DNA of 64,000 nt, from the NCBI RefSeq assembly GCF_009795715.1, contig NZ_WTCR01000007.1, forward strand, positions 272,651 through 336,650, in the 5' to 3' direction. A model generated the notes under the pieces. The model saw only the letters and a list, made by a program, of their open reading frames with translations, ran no database searches and had not been told where the DNA came from. This document shows, one piece after another, positions 1 to 8,746 of this stretch. The position numbers were made by a program, and so were the translations under genes. This DNA is from Labilibaculum euxinicum (GTDB lineage: Bacteria > Bacteroidota > Bacteroidia > Bacteroidales > Marinifilaceae). How positions within the stretch are numbered: the stretch's first letter is position 1; every line of letters begins with the position of its first letter.

Positions 1-261
1 CATCTTCAAAAGGAAAACATATTGGATAAACCCGGATGTTATGAAGATGATCAGGTAATAGGTGGACATGCTGATGTCGTAATCAATAATGGCAGAGCTT
101 ACATTTTCTATTTTACTCATCCGGGAAGACTAGAAGGCGTAAATGATGACAATTATGAAACCAGAAGATCATCCATACAGGTGGGAGAATTAAAATTTGT
201 AAATAACCAAATATCCTGTAATCGTAATTTACCGGTAGATATTAAATTAGTGAATCCTTAA
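1..261 (+). CDS. C-terminal end of a putative glycoside hydrolase (partial)
   Basis: The reading frame is open from the first base of the window and ends at a TAA at 259-261, so only the last 86 residues are visible. The segment GGHADVVINNGRAYIFYF reads like the last blade of a five-bladed beta-propeller hydrolase of the GH43/GH32-like type, with short beta strands and an aromatic-rich edge. It lies about 65 bp upstream of a rhamnogalacturonan acetylesterase on the same strand, so it is probably another enzyme of the same pectin locus. The exact family cannot be settled from this fragment. Confidence 0.55.
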   Translation, partial: HLQKENILDKPGCYEDDQVIGGHADVVINNGRAYIFYFTHPGRLEGVNDDNYETRRSSIQVGELKFVNNQISCNRNLPVDIKLVNP

Positions 262-327
262 GATCAATAAGATAACTCCAGAAGTTTTTTAAGCACATTC
301 AAATCAAGATTAAAAATCAGTAAAAAT

Positions 328-1077
328 ATGAAATTTAAAGCAATATCAATACTCGCTATAAGCACCGTCCTTTTCATTTGTTGTGCACAACAACCAAAAG
401 ACGTTCGTATATTTATATCAGGCGATTCTACAGCTCAAAGCTACGACACAACAAAAACCGTAATGAGAGGCTGGGCACAGATGCTGCCCGATTTTTTCGA
501 TGAACACATTACTGTTGTTAATAAGGCGAAAGCAGGCAGAAGCACCAAAAGCTATTTGGCAGAAGGACGATGGAAAGAAGTAGTTGATTCTCTTCAACCA
601 AATGATTATGTGATCATACAATTTGGTCATAACGATGCTTCTTCAAAACCGGAAAGACATGCCTCCTACCCTGATTACAAAAGAAATTTGATTACGATGG
701 TGAAGGAAGCACAGGCAAAAAAAGCCCGGCCAATTTTGGCCACATCAATTGTGATGAGAACCTTTAAAGACAATGGTTTACTTGATGATCGGTTAAAAGG
801 ATATCCAGCCATTACCCGTCAATTGGCCGATTCTTTAAACATTCCTTTAATTGATACCTGGCTGAAATCAAGGGATTTGATTATCATGATGGGTGATGAA
901 CCCTCAAAAAAATTGTACATGTGGATAGAAGCAGGCGTTGATTCAATCCGACCAGATGGTTCTCAGGATGATACACACCTGCAGGCTCCCGGAGCTGCTG
1001 CAATTGCAGAAATAGTAGCAGCTGAAATCAAAAAACAAAACCTTAAAGACATAGCGAACCATGTTCTTATCCCGTAA
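328..1077 (+). CDS. Rhamnogalacturonan acetylesterase, CE12-like SGNH hydrolase
   Basis: This enzyme is predicted to remove acetyl groups from the rhamnogalacturonan I backbone. It has 249 residues, a normal length for CE12. The SGNH blocks are all visible: GDST at about 32-35 with Ser34 as nucleophile, the Gly of GRSTKSY near 70, GHND at 100-103, and DDTH at 214-217 giving the Asp/His of the triad. An N-terminal hydrophobic segment ending in ICC suggests a signal peptide, perhaps a lipoprotein signal. Its stop overlaps the start of the following rhamnosidase by 17 bp, so the two are co-translated. Deacetylation would expose the backbone to the rhamnosidase and polygalacturonase downstream. 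Confidence 0.9.
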   Translation: MKFKAISILAISTVLFICCAQQPKDVRIFISGDSTAQSYDTTKTVMRGWAQMLPDFFDEHITVVNKAKAGRSTKSYLAEGRWKEVVDSLQPNDYVIIQFGHNDASSKPERHASYPDYKRNLITMVKEAQAKKARPILATSIVMRTFKDNGLLDDRLKGYPAITRQLADSLNIPLIDTWLKSRDLIIMMGDEPSKKLYMWIEAGVDSIRPDGSQDDTHLQAPGAAAIAEIVAAEIKKQNLKDIANHVLIP

Positions 1078-3841
1078 AAACACAGCTAAATTAGCAACAC
1101 TGCTTTTAATTCCTTTTCTACTTGTACGCTGCCAGCCGGATGTTCAATGGCCCGAAGAATCTGTGAACACGAAACCCGGAACCCGATGGTGGTGGATGGG
1201 CAGTGCTGTAGATGAAGCAAACCTGTCGCGAAATCTGGAATTGTATTCTGATGCCGGACTAGGTTCTCTGGAGATCACACCAATTTATGGTGTTCAGGGA
1301 AATGATTCCAATGAAGTTGACTTCTTATCCAACAGATGGATGGAATTATATTCTCACACCCAAAAGGAGGCTGAAAAACTGGGGATAAATATCGACATGA
1401 ATACCGGAACTGGTTGGCCTTTTGGCGGACCTGATGTTGGGCTAAAAGATGCTGCCGGTCGATTGTTAATCAAGAAATTTAAATTATCAACAGGTCAACA
1501 ATTCAATCAATTGATTCTACCTGATGAGAAAAAGCAGATAGAAACGGCAAGACTGGCAAGTTTAATGGCTTTTTCCGAAAAAGGAGAAATAGTAGACCTA
1601 ACGGAAAAGGTTAGTAATAAAAAACTTGACTGGACTGCACCTGCAGGAAACTGGAGACTGATTGCTCTTTTTGAAGGAAACACATTTCAGCAGGTTAAAA
1701 GAGCTGCCCCTGGCGGTAAAGGTTTGGTTTTGAATCATTTTTCGAAAGAAAGTGTAGAGAAATATCTGAGTAAATTTACGAAAGCCTTTAACGAAAGCGG
1801 TGCGCCTGTTCCCAATTACTTTTTTAATGATAGTTACGAAGTATACAATGCAGACTGGACTCCAGGATTTCTTGCTGAATTTGAACAAATGCAAGGCTAT
1901 AAATTACAGGATTATCTTCCTCAATTTTTAGATACAGCACGAAACGAAACTACAGCAAGAATCGTTTCGGATTACAGAGAGACACTTTCGAAATTATTAT
2001 TGGAAAACTTTACCAAGCCCTGGACTGAGTGGGCACACAAGCTGAATAGTAAAACCCGGAATCAGGCACACGGTTCGCCGGCTAACTTAATTGATATTTA
2101 TGCCGCAGTAGATGTGCCCGAATGCGAAGGATTTGGATTGTCCGACTTTCACATTAAAGGTCTTCGTAAAGATTCTTTAACACGTCATAACGACTCCGAT
2201 TTTTCCATGTTAAAATACGCTTCATCAGCGGCTCATATTTCAGGAAAGAAATACACTTCTTCAGAAACATTTACATGGCTTACCGAGCATTTTCGCACCT
2301 CCTTCTCTCAGTGTAAACCCGATTTGGATCTGATGTTTGTTTCAGGCGTTAATCACGTTTACTTTCACGGCACTACCTATAGTCCGGCTGAGGCTGCATG
2401 GCCGGGATGGAAATTTTATGCTTCGGTGGACATGAGTCCAACCAACCCATTGTGGCGCGATGCAAAACCCTTTTTTAAATATATCTCACGCGTACAATCG
2501 TTTTTACAAATGGGTAAACCCGATAATGATTTTCTGGTTTATTTACCTGTTTACGATATGTGGCACAAAGTGGACGGTAAATTATTACAATTCGATATCC
2601 ATAAAATGAAACAACGTGCTCCGGAATTTATTCATGTAGTCAACCAAATTAGTAATGCCGGCTATGATATGGACTATATTTCGGATTCATTCATTACAAG
2701 CACTGAATTTAAAGACGGACATCTAATTACATCGGGAGGAACTTCGTATAAAGCTTTAATTATACCTTCTGTAGATAAAATGCCGGCGGAGGTTATTAAA
2801 AAACTGATTGATCTGTCCAAACAAGGTGCACAAATTGTGTTCATGGGAAATTATCCTAAAGATGTTCCCGGATATGGAAATCTGGAAAACCGAAGAAAAC
2901 AATTTTTTACTTTAAGTGATCAGCTGCCTGAAGTTGACTTTAACGAAACCACAGTAAGCTCATTTTCGAAAGGAAAAATAATTACCGGAACGGATTATAA
3001 AAATACACTTGCGGCTACCGGAGTTGTTGCTGAAGAATTTAAAACAAAAGCGGATCTTAAATACATTCGCAGGAAAAACAGTCAGGGGTATCATTATTTT
3101 GTTTCTGCACTTAAAGCTGAGGATACAGATACCTGGATTACTTTACCAAAGCGAGCTGAATCAGTCGTATTTTTCAATCCTGTCAATGGACAAAAAGGAA
3201 AAGCACAAATAAAACAAGCCGATGATAAAACAAAAGTAAGGCTGCAGTTAAAATCCGGAGAATCATTGATATTCCAAACATTTTCGACAAACGTTACGGT
3301 TGAAAACTGGCCTTATCTTAAAGAAACAGGAAATCCATTTGTACTGAACAACAACTGGAAAATATTCTTTAAAGAGAGTATCCCTGCTATCACCGACACC
3401 TTTGCTATTCCAAAATTAGTTCCCTGGACCGATCTAAAGATTCCTGAGGCCAAAGAAAATATGGGGACAGCAGTCTATTCAACAACATTTACGGTAAATA
3501 AAAAAACGGCTGATGACTGGATTCTTGATTTGGGTGATGTGAGAGAAACAGCCAGAGTAAGACTGAATAATGTTGATATTCAAACACTATGGTCGGTACC
3601 CTACGAACTTTCTGTTGGCAAATATCTTAAAAACGGTCTTAATGCAATAGAAATAGAGGTAACAGGTTTACCAGCCAATCACATCGCAAGTTTAGATCAA
3701 AAAGGAGTTCAATGGCGTATTTTCAAGGAAATTAATCTGGTTGACCTTAACTATAAAAAAACAGGTTATGCGAATTGGAAAACAATGCCTGCCGGCTTAA
3801 ACAGTGAAGTAAAATTAATACCCGTTAACTTTTCGAATTAA
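1061..3841 (+). CDS. Alpha-L-rhamnosidase, GH106 family
   Basis: Predicted to release L-rhamnose from pectic oligosaccharides, probably in the periplasm or at the outer membrane. The 926-residue length fits GH106. The family-typical start of the mature protein, TRWWWMGSAVDEANL, is at about 42-56. A basic/hydrophobic N-terminus ending in LLVRC suggests Sec export, possibly with a lipid anchor. The C-terminal part (about 770-925) reads like the beta-sandwich carbohydrate-binding region of this family. It overlaps the acetylesterase by 17 bp and is 15 bp from the polygalacturonase, so it sits inside one operon. Free rhamnose from this step would be used with the L-rhamnose mutarotase at 14.2 kb. 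Confidence 0.9.
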   Translation: MFLSRKNTAKLATLLLIPFLLVRCQPDVQWPEESVNTKPGTRWWWMGSAVDEANLSRNLELYSDAGLGSLEITPIYGVQGNDSNEVDFLSNRWMELYSHTQKEAEKLGINIDMNTGTGWPFGGPDVGLKDAAGRLLIKKFKLSTGQQFNQLILPDEKKQIETARLASLMAFSEKGEIVDLTEKVSNKKLDWTAPAGNWRLIALFEGNTFQQVKRAAPGGKGLVLNHFSKESVEKYLSKFTKAFNESGAPVPNYFFNDSYEVYNADWTPGFLAEFEQMQGYKLQDYLPQFLDTARNETTARIVSDYRETLSKLLLENFTKPWTEWAHKLNSKTRNQAHGSPANLIDIYAAVDVPECEGFGLSDFHIKGLRKDSLTRHNDSDFSMLKYASSAAHISGKKYTSSETFTWLTEHFRTSFSQCKPDLDLMFVSGVNHVYFHGTTYSPAEAAWPGWKFYASVDMSPTNPLWRDAKPFFKYISRVQSFLQMGKPDNDFLVYLPVYDMWHKVDGKLLQFDIHKMKQRAPEFIHVVNQISNAGYDMDYISDSFITSTEFKDGHLITSGGTSYKALIIPSVDKMPAEVIKKLIDLSKQGAQIVFMGNYPKDVPGYGNLENRRKQFFTLSDQLPEVDFNETTVSSFSKGKIITGTDYKNTLAATGVVAEEFKTKADLKYIRRKNSQGYHYFVSALKAEDTDTWITLPKRAESVVFFNPVNGQKGKAQIKQADDKTKVRLQLKSGESLIFQTFSTNVTVENWPYLKETGNPFVLNNNWKIFFKESIPAITDTFAIPKLVPWTDLKIPEAKENMGTAVYSTTFTVNKKTADDWILDLGDVRETARVRLNNVDIQTLWSVPYELSVGKYLKNGLNAIEIEVTGLPANHIASLDQKGVQWRIFKEINLVDLNYKKTGYANWKTMPAGLNSEVKLIPVNFSN

Positions 3842-3856
3842 AAGTTCAGATACCCT

Positions 3857-5278
3857 ATGAAGTCATTACAATTTATCATACTCCTACTTTGCGGATTTAG
3901 CGCATTGGGGCAGAATAATTCTTCAATCCCTAAATTTACCTGGATGGAAAATTCGGGCAGCCATACTTTTCCGGATCAGAAAACCGAATTTCATGTGGAA
4001 GATTACGGGGCTGTTGGAGATGCACTTGTTTTAAACACCAAAGCCATTCAAAAAGCAATTAATGAGGCTGAAGCGGCCGGAGGAGGAACAGTAACGTTTA
4101 AACCCGGTGTTTATTTAACAGGATCGCTTTTTATCGGCAACAACGTTAATTTCAACATCCCCAAAGGAACCATGCTGACCGGGAGTCAGAATCTGGAAGA
4201 TTACAAACAAATTGATACCCGTGTTGCAGGCATTGAAATGAAATGGCCGGCTGCACTCATTAATATTATTGACAAAAAGAATGCTGCCATTACAGGAAAT
4301 GGAACAATTCACGGCAAAGGAAAAGTGTTTTGGGACAAATACTGGAACATGCGCAAGGAATATGAACCCAAAGGACTTCGCTGGATTGTAGATTACGATT
4401 GTGAAAGACCCAGAGGAATACTAATATCTGATTCTGAAAACATCACTATTGATGGAATAGTACTGTATCAGCCGGGCTTTTGGAGTCTTCATATTCTGTA
4501 CTCGAAATACGTAACAGTTAATGATGTTACTATTAGTAACAATATTGAAGGACACGGACCTAGTACCGATGGAGTGGATATCGATTCCTCTTCGTTTATT
4601 TTGGTTCAAAACAGCAATATCAATTGCAATGATGATAATTTTTGTTTGAAAGCAGGACGCGACAGCGATGGTCTGCGGGTAAACCGACCTTGTGAATACA
4701 TTGTAATCAGAAATTGTTATGCAGGAATGGGAGCCGGACTTTTTACAATCGGGAGCGAAACATCCGGCAGCATCAGACATGTTGTTGCGTATAATTTAAC
4801 AGCAGAAGGCACATCCTTTGGTTTACGTTTTAAGAGTACGATTCAACGGGGAGGCAAAATCGAGGATATTCATCTGGCAAATATCACCATGAATAAGGTT
4901 AAATATCCTCTGTCTGTTGATTTGAACTGGAATCCAGCTTACAGCACATCATTGCTTCCTGAAGAATACAAGAATAAAACACTGCCTGAGCATTGGAAAA
5001 AAATGCTGGCCTATGTTGATCCTAAGGATGGAACTCCAAAGTTCCAAAACATATCCTTCTCCAATATTAAAGCCACCGGAGCTAAACGCTGTATCAATGT
5101 CGTTGGAATTAAAAGCAGTACCATTGAAGGTTTTAAATTCTGTGATGTAAGCATAGAAGGTAAAAATGCCGGAGTAATCAAATATGCCAAAAACTGGAAA
5201 TGTGAGCATCTTCATTTAAAATCAAACGATGATTTGCTCCTGGAAAACAACAAAAATATCAATCTTGAAAACAATTAG
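3857..5278 (+). CDS. Polygalacturonase-type glycoside hydrolase, GH28
   Basis: Predicted to hydrolyse galacturonic acid linkages in pectin or rhamnogalacturonan. The 473-residue protein starts with a signal peptide (about 1-19, ending SALGQ). The parallel beta-helix opening VEDYGAVGDALVLNTKAIQ is at about 48-66. The catalytic GH28 motifs are present in order: STDGVDIDSS (about 236-245), NDDNFCLKAG (about 258-267), a GMGAGLFTIGSE motif in place of the usual GHG, and LRFKS as the RIK-like motif. The GHG variant is common among exo-acting bacterial members, which is family knowledge and not proof here. It follows the rhamnosidase by 15 bp. Confidence 0.9.
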   Translation: MKSLQFIILLLCGFSALGQNNSSIPKFTWMENSGSHTFPDQKTEFHVEDYGAVGDALVLNTKAIQKAINEAEAAGGGTVTFKPGVYLTGSLFIGNNVNFNIPKGTMLTGSQNLEDYKQIDTRVAGIEMKWPAALINIIDKKNAAITGNGTIHGKGKVFWDKYWNMRKEYEPKGLRWIVDYDCERPRGILISDSENITIDGIVLYQPGFWSLHILYSKYVTVNDVTISNNIEGHGPSTDGVDIDSSSFILVQNSNINCNDDNFCLKAGRDSDGLRVNRPCEYIVIRNCYAGMGAGLFTIGSETSGSIRHVVAYNLTAEGTSFGLRFKSTIQRGGKIEDIHLANITMNKVKYPLSVDLNWNPAYSTSLLPEEYKNKTLPEHWKKMLAYVDPKDGTPKFQNISFSNIKATGAKRCINVVGIKSSTIEGFKFCDVSIEGKNAGVIKYAKNWKCEHLHLKSNDDLLLENNKNINLENN

Positions 5279-5313
5279 ATTAGCTAAAAAGTTATATGTT
5301 GCAGGTTCTTGGG

Positions 5314-5361
5314 CACAACTCACAACTCACAACTCACAACTCACAACTCACAACTCACAAC
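5314..5361 (+). repeat. Heptanucleotide tandem repeat (CACAACT)x7
   Basis: Seven uninterrupted copies of CACAACT fill 48 bp of the 125-bp gap between the GH28 and GH2 genes. Reading it as coding would give the low-complexity peptide SQLTTHN ahead of the real signal peptide of the GH2 enzyme, so it is treated as non-coding. Such a perfect 7-mer array is prone to slippage and could vary in length between cells. Confidence 0.9.
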
Positions 5362-5403
5362 ATTTCCAAGACAAGCTTAATATCAAACAATAATACATAC
5401 CAC

Positions 5404-8232
5404 ATGAAACATCAACTCATTACCTACCTGCTTTTGTTAACCTGTTTCTGCGCAACGGGACAGCAAACTGAACGGCAATATTTATCCGGAACAGGATTGG
5501 GAAATACAGTTACCTGGAATTTTTACTGCTCTGCTGGTCAAAACAGCCAAAAATGGAGTCAGATAGAAGTTCCTTCGCAATGGGAACTGCAGGGCTTTGG
5601 AGAATATACCTATGGCAGATGGTACAAGAAAAAAGGAGTTGAACCATCGAAGGAAACCGGCACCTACAAATACTCATTTAAGGTGCCAAAAAAATGGAGC
5701 GGACAACAAATTTCGATTGTTTTTGAAGGTGCTATGACGGATACTGAAGTATTCATTAACGGAGAAAAAGCCGGAGATATGCACCAAGGCGGGTTTTATC
5801 GTTTTTCATACGATATTACCCATAAAATCACTACCGGAAAAAAGAATGATCTTAAGGTGATTGTTCACAAACACTCGGCAAACAACAGCATCAACAACGC
5901 CGAAAGAAAAGCCGATTGGTGGACTTTCGGCGGCATTTACCGTCCGGTTTATTTAGAAGCAAAACCTAAAACAGCAATGAACCATGTGACATTGGATGCA
6001 AAAGCCGACGGGAGTTTGAATGCTGACATTGATTTGTCTGAAGAAATAAAATCAGGTAAAATTATTGCCAGCATAGAACCCTTAACAGGAAAAGGAAAAT
6101 TTGCATCCAAAACCATTCCATTGACTCTGAATGGCAAAAAACAACACATCAGCACCAAATGGAAGGATGTTATCAGCTGGAATCCTGAGAATCCTCAACT
6201 TTACAAACTACACCTGAAATTAACCGACCAAAACAATAAAACTTTGCACGAGTGGTCGTCAAGAATTGGTTTTAGAACGGTTGAATTCAGGGCAAAAGAT
6301 GGCATTTATGTAAATGATACCAAAATTGTAATGAAAGGGATCAACCGTCACTCATTTTATCCGGAAGGAGGACGAACCACTAATCGTGAAATCAGCAAAA
6401 GCGATGCTCTTTTATTAAAAGAAATGAATATCAATGCTGTTCGTTTTCACTACCCTCCCGATCAGCACTTTCTGGAAATGTGCGATTCAATCGGTTTGTT
6501 TGTGGTAGATGAATTGGCCGGATGGCAAAACTGCTACGACACCGAAGTAGGATCAAAACTGCAGAAAGAAATGCTGACCCGCGATGTAAATCACCCATGT
6601 ATTGTATTGTGGAGCAATGGCAATGAAGGAGGCTGGAACTACGATCTCGATCAGCATTTTGCCGATTACGATCCTCAGAACCGACATGTGATTCATCCTT
6701 GGGCTGACTTTAATGGAATTGATGCCCACCACTACCCTGCCTACTTAACTGGTGTTGCCCGATTAACCAACGGCTATAAAGTATTTATGCCAACCGAGTT
6801 CATGCATGGAATGTATGATCAGGGACTTGGTGCAGGTTTAGAGGATTTTTGGGACAACTGGACCTCTCACCCATTATTTGCAGGTGCTTTTATGTGGTCG
6901 TTTGCTGATAATGCAGTGAAACGTACTGATAAAAACGGCATTCTTGACTCTGACGACTTTAGAGCTCCTGATGGTATTGTTGGACCTTACCGTGAAAAAG
7001 AAGGCAGTGTATTTACCGTTCGTGAGGTTTGGGCTCCTATTCAGTTCAAAAAGCTATACATCACCCCTTCGTTTAAAGGTAAATTTACCCTATCGAACAG
7101 ATTCCTTTACACCAATTTAAAGGACTGTAAAATGACGTATCAACTGTATAAAATTAATTCTCCTTTAAAAGGATCTAAAAAAGAGATTTTAGGCAAGGGT
7201 AATGTTTCTCTTCCACAAATAGATCCTGGCGAAACAGGTTTTGCCAAAATGGAATTACCTGCTAATTTCTTTGATGCCACTGTTTTAGAAATTGAAGCAT
7301 TCGATCCTGCAGGACATAAAATCTGCAACTGGAGCTGGCCTGTAAAATACGCCGGTGAATACTTCCAATTACAACATGCCGGTACAACCAAAGATGGAGA
7401 TGTAAAGCTTACGGAAACGGACAGTATTACTACTTTGGAAGCAAATGGAGTATCTGTATCATTTAATCAGCAAAATGGTCAGATTTTACAGGTAAAAAAC
7501 AAAAAAGGAATTGTTCCTTTTACCAATGGACCTGTTGCTGTAGGCATGAAAATTCAGTACAAAGAATGCTATGCCAAACAAAATCAGCACAGCGCTCAGT
7601 TTGTTGCAAAATATCTGGGAGGTATCGATTCTATTGTTTGGACAATGAATGCACAAGGACTATTAAATATGAATGCTGTGATGCTGAACAGAGCTGGCGG
7701 AGGCAAAGGTTTTGACGATGCATTTACCGACAACGAAATAAATAATTTTGGTTTAACCTTCTCGTACCCCGAAAAAATAGTTAAAGGAATGGAATGGTTT
7801 GGCCGCGGTCCTTACCGGGTATGGAAAAACAGAGTAAAAGGAACCAACTATAATCTTTGGCAAAAAGATTACAACAACACCATAACCGGAGAAAGTGAAT
7901 ACGGATTAACTTATCCTGAATTCAAAGGCTTTCATGCCAATTTATATTGGGCTGCCATACAGTCTGATGAGGCTCCATTTACGGTATATTCTGAAAGTGA
8001 CGGCGTTTTCTTACGAATGCTGACCCCCGAAGAACCCAAAGGAAGAATGGAAGGAAGACACACAATGCCGGCCTTCCCGTCTGGTGATATATCCTTTTTA
8101 TACGATATTCCGGCGATTCAATCTTTCAAACCAATATCCATGCAGGGACCACATAGTCAGCCGGGAAATATCCGCATAAAAGTAGGTGACGAAGGAATTA
8201 GAATGATATTGGATTTTGATTTTAAAGAATAG
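5404..8232 (+). CDS. Beta-galactosidase-type glycoside hydrolase, GH2
   Basis: Likely removes beta-galactosyl (or related) side chains from pectin. The start at 5404 is chosen because it opens directly onto a signal peptide (MKHQLITYLLLLTCFCATGQ). An upstream in-frame TTG/ATG reading would translate the heptanucleotide repeat. The 942 residues hold a jelly-roll sugar-binding domain, an Ig-like domain, the TIM barrel with the acid/base Glu in SNGNEGGWNYD (about 400-410) and the nucleophile Glu in PTEFMHGMY (about 467-475), then two C-terminal beta domains of the small-chain type, containing the WFGRGPYRVW motif. It is the last gene of the operon before a strong terminator. Confidence 0.9.
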   Translation: MKHQLITYLLLLTCFCATGQQTERQYLSGTGLGNTVTWNFYCSAGQNSQKWSQIEVPSQWELQGFGEYTYGRWYKKKGVEPSKETGTYKYSFKVPKKWSGQQISIVFEGAMTDTEVFINGEKAGDMHQGGFYRFSYDITHKITTGKKNDLKVIVHKHSANNSINNAERKADWWTFGGIYRPVYLEAKPKTAMNHVTLDAKADGSLNADIDLSEEIKSGKIIASIEPLTGKGKFASKTIPLTLNGKKQHISTKWKDVISWNPENPQLYKLHLKLTDQNNKTLHEWSSRIGFRTVEFRAKDGIYVNDTKIVMKGINRHSFYPEGGRTTNREISKSDALLLKEMNINAVRFHYPPDQHFLEMCDSIGLFVVDELAGWQNCYDTEVGSKLQKEMLTRDVNHPCIVLWSNGNEGGWNYDLDQHFADYDPQNRHVIHPWADFNGIDAHHYPAYLTGVARLTNGYKVFMPTEFMHGMYDQGLGAGLEDFWDNWTSHPLFAGAFMWSFADNAVKRTDKNGILDSDDFRAPDGIVGPYREKEGSVFTVREVWAPIQFKKLYITPSFKGKFTLSNRFLYTNLKDCKMTYQLYKINSPLKGSKKEILGKGNVSLPQIDPGETGFAKMELPANFFDATVLEIEAFDPAGHKICNWSWPVKYAGEYFQLQHAGTTKDGDVKLTETDSITTLEANGVSVSFNQQNGQILQVKNKKGIVPFTNGPVAVGMKIQYKECYAKQNQHSAQFVAKYLGGIDSIVWTMNAQGLLNMNAVMLNRAGGGKGFDDAFTDNEINNFGLTFSYPEKIVKGMEWFGRGPYRVWKNRVKGTNYNLWQKDYNNTITGESEYGLTYPEFKGFHANLYWAAIQSDEAPFTVYSESDGVFLRMLTPEEPKGRMEGRHTMPAFPSGDISFLYDIPAIQSFKPISMQGPHSQPGNIRIKVGDEGIRMILDFDFKE

Positions 8233-8258
8233 CAGTCAATCCATTTTGTAATGTTATG

Positions 8259-8290
8259 AGGCTGTCTTATTAAAAGGCAGCCTTTTTTTT
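8259..8290 (+). terminator. Rho-independent terminator after the pectin enzyme operon
   Basis: The inverted repeat AGGCTG...CAGCCT, extended by an inner CTT/AAG pairing, is followed by a run of eight or more T residues, 27 bp after the GH2 stop codon. Confidence 0.85.
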
Positions 8291-8302
8291 TATAGTTTCT
8301 TT

Positions 8303-8414
8303 CGACGGTTGTTGATATGGTACCACGACTGTTGTTGGTACAGTACCACGACTGTTGTTGGTGCAGTACTACGACGGTTACCGGTATAGTACCACGACTG
8401 CTGCAGTCGTGGTA
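8303..8414. repeat. 23-bp tandem repeat ending in a perfect palindrome
   Basis: About 4.8 degenerate copies of a 23-bp unit (ACGACTGTTGTTGGTACAGT plus ACC) start at 8303, 8325, 8348, 8371 and 8394. The last copy closes into a perfect 10-bp inverted repeat, ACCACGACTG CTG CAGTCGTGGT, at 8391-8413. No coding potential is seen. With the terminator before it and the transposase remnant after it, this fills most of the 514-bp gap between the GH2 gene and the HTCS gene. Confidence 0.8.
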
Positions 8415-8575
8415 AATTCTACTCTTTATACACAAATAGTTGCAGGGCTCGTTTTTATGCACCATGCATTTTCGGAATTTTTTAAATCGCTTTTGTTTTA
8501 ACTCAACGCTTTAGTAAGAGCGCGAAGTTGAGCCCCAATAGCTATTGGATTTCCTACAAAAAACCAGACAAAAAG

Positions 8576-8702
8576 TTAAGCCACGTTTTTATAATATTTA
8601 ATTCCAAAATCTAAAGGACTTATATAGTCTAAGTATGAGTGTCTTCTTTTTCTATTATACCAAATTTCAATAAATTCAACAATAGCTATTTTTGCTTGAA
8701 AA
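8576..8702 (-). pseudogene. Remnant of an IS3-family transposase (OrfB C-terminus)
   Basis: On the minus strand, 41 codons before a TAA at 8576-8578 read AIVEFIEIWYNRKRRHS followed by YLDYISPLDFG. That is the conserved C-terminal end of IS3-family OrfB, whose usual form is WYNxxRxHSxLGYxSPxxF. Nothing upstream in this frame continues the integrase core, so only the 3' tail of the transposase is left. The flanking CCAGACAAAAAGTT at 8564-8577 may belong to the old IS end. Confidence 0.75.
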
Positions 8703-8746
8703 AAGAGTAAAATTGTACTCTACGCATGTAATTTCAGCTGTAATCT

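Noticed and set aside
5296..5403. Longer start for the GH2 gene
   Set aside because: It would translate the CACAACT repeat as SQLTTHN; the signal peptide starts at 5404.
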